Below the pieces are notes generated by a model. That model did not search any database. It was given only the letters and a program-made list of their open reading frames with translations, and was not told the origin of the DNA. This document shows positions 7,491 to 9,957 of a stretch of DNA of 9,957 nt, piece after piece (within the stretch, counting starts at the first letter, position 1; each line of letters begins with the position of its first letter). Source of the stretch: Thioalkalivibrio sp. (GTDB lineage Bacteria; Pseudomonadota; Gammaproteobacteria; Ectothiorhodospirales; Ectothiorhodospiraceae). The position numbers and the translations under genes were made by a program. The stretch spans positions 1 through 9,957 of the forward strand of contig JAGTVE010000297.1 in the NCBI GenBank assembly GCA_018224485.1, written 5' to 3'.

Positions 7491-7574
7491 ACAAATCCGC
7501 CGGGAGCGACTCGAACCGCCGAAGGCGGGCCCGAAGGGCGGAGGGCAGGATGCCCGTAGTAACGGTTGGGGATG
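7484..7574 (-). repeat. Dispersed composite repeat, copy B (inverted relative to copy A)
   Basis: Read on the minus strand this 91-base stretch aligns with 2863-2945. It contains two adjacent small hairpins with GAA loops: ccgcc-GAA-ggcgg (7516-7528) and gccc-GAA-gggc (7529-7539). Copy A keeps only one of them. Copy B lies between the converging ends of the permease gene and msrB, so any hairpin here would sit at the 3' end of both transcripts. With copy A it brackets the efflux operon as inverted repeats about 4.5 kb apart. Confidence 0.8.
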
Positions 7575-7589
7575 GGGGGCGGGCGCGGT

Positions 7590-7985
7590 TCAGTCCGGCT
7601 CGAAGTCCAGTACCGCCGAGTTGATGCAGAAGCGCAGGCCGGTGGGCTCGGGCCCGTCCGGGAAGACGTGTCCAAGGTGCGACTGGCAGCGTGCGCAGCG
7701 GACCTCGGTGCGGAGCATGCCGTGGCTCGAATCCCGGTGCTCGCTGACGGCGTCCGGGATGGTGGGGGCCGTGTAGCTGGGCCAGCCCGACCCGGAATCG
7801 AACTTTTCCGACGAGCGGAACAGCTCGGCGCCGCAGACCACGCAGCGATAGCGCCCGGATGCCTTGTGTGCGTGGTAGGCGCCGGTGAAGGCGGGCTCGG
7901 TCCCGCCCTCGCGGGCGATGTGGTACTGCTCCGGCGTCAGCCGCTGCCGCAGTTCGGTGTCGGATATCGGGTCGGATGGGGACAT
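7590..7985 (-). CDS. msrB: Peptide-methionine (R)-S-oxide reductase MsrB
   Basis: This repairs the R epimer of methionine sulfoxide in proteins. The 131-residue single-domain protein carries the zinc site as two CxxC pairs (Cys48/Cys51 in CVVCGAELF and Cys97/Cys100 in CARCQSHLGHVFPDG), the substrate-site segment GSGWPSY (65-71), and the catalytic Cys120 in RFCINSA. There is no signal peptide, so it should be cytoplasmic. The ATG at 7983-7985 has GGAGG four bases upstream on the minus strand and gives the usual N-terminus. The frame is open further upstream only as a shadow of the SPS gene. Those five cysteines are the only ones, so the recycling Cys seen in many MsrB proteins is missing; its common position in GCGWPS is Ser66 here. 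The gene converges with the efflux operon and diverges from the SPS gene. Confidence 0.96.
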   Translation of the reverse strand: MSPSDPISDTELRQRLTPEQYHIAREGGTEPAFTGAYHAHKASGRYRCVVCGAELFRSSEKFDSGSGWPSYTAPTIPDAVSEHRDSSHGMLRTEVRCARCQSHLGHVFPDGPEPTGLRFCINSAVLDFEPD

Positions 7986-8016
7986 GGCGCCTCCGGTGTC
8001 GTGACTCCCTCGCTGC

Positions 8017-8022
8017 AGTATT
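8017..8022 (-). promoter_or_regulatory. Possible -10 element for msrB
   Basis: On the minus strand AATACT (8017-8022) matches the sigma-70 -10 consensus at four of six positions. It lies about 30 bases upstream of the msrB start. The hexamer TTCCAT sits 18 bases further upstream but is a poor -35. This is a weak candidate. Confidence 0.2.
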
Positions 8023-8128
8023 CCTGCGCACAGGCCGGAAATGGAAATGTCCCCCCCATGATCGGTGCAATGCCCCGTCGCACCCACGAGGCCAGCCCTC
8101 TGGCCGACAAGGCACCGACTGAACCCCG

Positions 8129-8154
8129 CGGCGCTGGGCATCTGCCCAGCGCCG
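8129..8154. other. Perfect 11-bp stem hairpin in the msrB-SPS intergenic region
   Basis: cggcgctgggc (8129-8139) and gcccagcgccg (8144-8154) are exact reverse complements with an ATCT loop. The element lies about 100 bases upstream of the SPS start and about 145 bases upstream of the msrB start. It is unrelated in sequence to the REP-like palindromes elsewhere in the window. No T tract follows on either strand. Between two divergent genes a terminator would be unexpected unless an upstream start is used, so an operator, attenuator or mRNA leader structure is equally possible. Confidence 0.5.
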
Positions 8155-8194
8155 GATCGTCCACAGGGCGGGCCGTACACGCGGTCTTCGGGGT

Positions 8195-8213
8195 TGCAGG
8201 ATCTGCACCTGCA
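8195..8213. promoter_or_regulatory. Operator-like dyad upstream of the SPS gene
   Basis: tgcagg (8195-8200) and cctgca (8208-8213) are exact inverted arms with a 7-base spacer, ending 39 bases before the SPS start codon. Size and position suit a repressor or activator site for the SPS gene. No cognate regulator is visible, and this is a pattern call only. Confidence 0.25.
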
Positions 8214-8252
8214 TCTGGCCGAGCCGGGGCGGGTTGTGTATCGTTCAGCACC

Positions 8253-9957
8253 ATGAAGAAGACCCAGAGCAAGGCACGGGCAGGCGAGGGCCTCTACCTG
8301 GTGCTGGTCAGCGTGCACGGGCTGATACGGGCAAACAATCTGGAGCTGGGGCGGGACGCCGACACGGGCGGGCAGACCCTCTACGTCGTGGAGCTCGCGC
8401 GGGCCCTGGCGCGCCACCCCGAGGTCGGCCGCGTGGATCTCCTGACCCGGCGCGTGGTGGACACGCGCGTCGCCAAGGACTACGCCGAGCGCGAGGAGGA
8501 TCTCGGGGACGGCGCGCGAATCGTGCGCATCGACTGCGGCCCGCGCCGCTACCTGCACAAGGAGAGGCTCTGGCCGCATCTCGACTGCTATGCCGACAAC
8601 GCGCTCGATCACATCCGCCGCGTCGGCCTCCGGCCGGACGTGATCCACGGACACTATGCCGATGCGGGTTATGTCGCGACGCGCCTGTCCAACCTGCTGG
8701 GTGTGCCGATGCTGCAGACCGGCCATTCCCTGGGACGGGTAAAGCGCGACCGTCTGCTGGCCAACAGGATGAAGCAGACGGACGTTGAGGGCCGCTACAA
8801 CATCTCCGTGCGCATCCAGGCCGAGGAAGAGGCGCTGGCCCACGCGCACCGGGTGATCGCCAGCACCCAGCAGGAGGTGGACGAGCAGTACGCGGTGTAC
8901 GACAACTACCATCCCTCGCGCATGGTGGTCATCCCGCCCGGGACCGATCTCTCGCGTTTTCGTCCGCCAAGGCGCGGACAGGGCAAGCCGCCGATCTGGG
9001 CCAGCATCGCCCGGTTCCTGGAGAAGCCCGAGCGGCCGCTGATCATGGCGCTGTCCCGTGCGGACGAACGCAAGAACATCCGCGGACTGGTGGACGCCTA
9101 TGCCGGCAGCGAATGGCTGCGCGCGCACGCCAACCTGCTGATCGTGGCCGGCAACCGCGACAACATCGCCGATCTGGAGAAGGGCGCGCGCCAGGTCCTA
9201 AAGGACCTGCTGCTGCGTATTGACCGCTATGACCTCTATGGCAAGGTGGCCTATCCGAAGCACCACCAGAGCGACGATGTGCCGGATCTCTACCGGCTGG
9301 TCGCGTCCTCCCGGGGTGTCTTCGTGAACCCGGCGCTGACCGAGCCCTTCGGACTCACGCTGATCGAGGCCGCGGCCAGCGGCGCCCCCATCGTCGCGAC
9401 CAATGACGGCGGACCGCAGGAGATCCTCTCACGCTGTCACAACGGCATGCTGGTGGACCCGCTTGACCCGCCCGGGATCGCGACCGCGATCGCGACCATC
9501 CTGGGTGACCGCCAGCTCTGGCGGCGCTTCTCGGACCAGGGCCTGAAGGGTGTGCGCGCGCACTATTCCTGGGACGGACACGCGGCGCGCACCGTGAGCC
9601 TGATCAAGCGCCTCGGGCGCGAGGTCAAGCGCGCGCGGCGCGAGCAGCGGTCCGTGTCCGGAAGGCTGGCGGACGTGGATCGCGCGGTGCTCACCGACAT
9701 CGACAACACCCTGATCGGTGACCCGGGGGCGCTGAAGGCCCTGCTGGCCTGGATCCGCAAGCATCGCACCAAGGTCGCCTTCGGGGTGGCGACCGGACGC
9801 AGGCTGGACTCCGCCCAGGAGGCCCTCGCGCGGCACGGCGTGCCGGCCCCGGATCTCTGGATCACCTCGGTCGGCGCCGAGATCTATTACGGTGCGGAGG
9901 CCACGCCGGACAAGGGCTGGGAACGGCACATCAGTCACCGCTGGAGGCCCGAGCGGC
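8253..9957 (+). CDS. Sucrose-phosphate synthase with C-terminal HAD phosphatase-like domain, 3' truncated
   Basis: The N-terminal part is a GT-B fold glycosyltransferase of family GT4, which joins UDP- or ADP-glucose to fructose 6-phosphate to make sucrose 6-phosphate. Residues 21-48 contain HGLIRANNLELGRDADTGGQT, typical of SPS. TGHSLGR (156-162), LSRADERKN (267-275) and the donor-site ExxxxxxxE motif EPFGLTLIE (Glu364, Glu372) follow. From about residue 478 a HAD domain of the sucrose-phosphatase type begins: motif I DIDNT (Asp482, Asp484) and motif II VATGR (Thr514). It runs open to the window end after 568 codons, so HAD motifs III and IV are not seen. In many bacteria sucrose made this way is a compatible solute. 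The ATG at 8253 gives the expected MKK N-terminus, although no clear ribosome site precedes it. Nearby sucrose genes, if any, lie beyond the window. Confidence 0.93.
   Translation, partial: MKKTQSKARAGEGLYLVLVSVHGLIRANNLELGRDADTGGQTLYVVELARALARHPEVGRVDLLTRRVVDTRVAKDYAEREEDLGDGARIVRIDCGPRRYLHKERLWPHLDCYADNALDHIRRVGLRPDVIHGHYADAGYVATRLSNLLGVPMLQTGHSLGRVKRDRLLANRMKQTDVEGRYNISVRIQAEEEALAHAHRVIASTQQEVDEQYAVYDNYHPSRMVVIPPGTDLSRFRPPRRGQGKPPIWASIARFLEKPERPLIMALSRADERKNIRGLVDAYAGSEWLRAHANLLIVAGNRDNIADLEKGARQVLKDLLLRIDRYDLYGKVAYPKHHQSDDVPDLYRLVASSRGVFVNPALTEPFGLTLIEAAASGAPIVATNDGGPQEILSRCHNGMLVDPLDPPGIATAIATILGDRQLWRRFSDQGLKGVRAHYSWDGHAARTVSLIKRLGREVKRARREQRSVSGRLADVDRAVLTDIDNTLIGDPGALKALLAWIRKHRTKVAFGVATGRRLDSAQEALARHGVPAPDLWITSVGAEIYYGAEATPDKGWERHISHRWRPER

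Noticed and set aside
8051..8057. Run of seven C upstream of msrB, considered as a phase-variation tract
   Set aside because: Seven is short for slippage, it is not within a gene, and C/G runs are common in DNA of this composition.
8096..8235. Possible tRNA or small RNA gene in the msrB-SPS gap
   Set aside because: The region folds into a strong hairpin, but no cloverleaf, T-loop plus acceptor pairing or CCA end can be drawn, and no terminator T tract follows.
7986..9128. Upstream extension of the msrB frame on the minus strand
   Set aside because: The frame stays open by chance through the SPS gene. MsrB homology begins just after the ATG at 7985, which has a good ribosome site.
1..9957. 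CRISPR array, insertion sequence or prophage genes
   Set aside because: No regularly spaced repeats, transposase, integrase or phage gene was seen. The repeats present are short intergenic palindromes and one composite family.

Overview
The window is GC-rich, densely coding DNA from a gammaproteobacterium. The proteobacterial-type glutamate-cysteine ligase, the MtfA peptidase, the tripartite-efflux genes and a bacterial sucrose-phosphate synthase (SPS) would suit a halophilic or haloalkaliphilic member of the Ectothiorhodospiraceae or a relative. That placement is inference from gene content and composition, not from a marker gene.

Layout. (1) Bases 2-103 hold the last codons of a plus-strand gene, probably an ABC-F ATPase of the YheS type. 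(2) Bases 104-365 are non-coding, lie between converging genes and carry two inverted copies of a short palindromic repeat. (3) Bases 366-1166 (minus) encode an MtfA-like zinc metallopeptidase. (4) Bases 1247-2857 (plus) encode glutamate-cysteine ligase GshA, divergent from mtfA across 80 bases. (5) Bases 2858-3228 are non-coding and hold a dispersed repeat of about 83 bases, a palindromic hairpin with a duplicated tail, and a leader that can fold. (6) Bases 3229-7454 (plus) are a two-gene operon for a resistance-nodulation-division (RND) efflux pump: periplasmic adaptor, then inner-membrane permease, overlapping by four bases. (7) Bases 7455-7589 hold a second, inverted copy of the dispersed repeat. 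(8) Bases 7590-7985 (minus) encode methionine-R-sulfoxide reductase MsrB. (9) Bases 7986-8252 are a divergent intergenic region with a perfect 11-bp stem hairpin and a smaller dyad. (10) Bases 8253-9957 (plus) encode an SPS with a C-terminal HAD phosphatase-like domain, cut by the window end.

The genes are mostly housekeeping and stress related: glutathione synthesis, methionine sulfoxide repair, efflux, and synthesis of the compatible solute sucrose. Only the two pump genes form a visible operon. The pump's outer-membrane channel is not here and must be encoded elsewhere.

I found no clear sign of an undescribed multi-gene system. The items most worth a second look are the inverted pair of composite repeats bracketing the pump operon, the intact HAD nucleophile in the SPS, the hairpin ahead of the SPS gene, and an MsrB with no spare cysteine for recycling.
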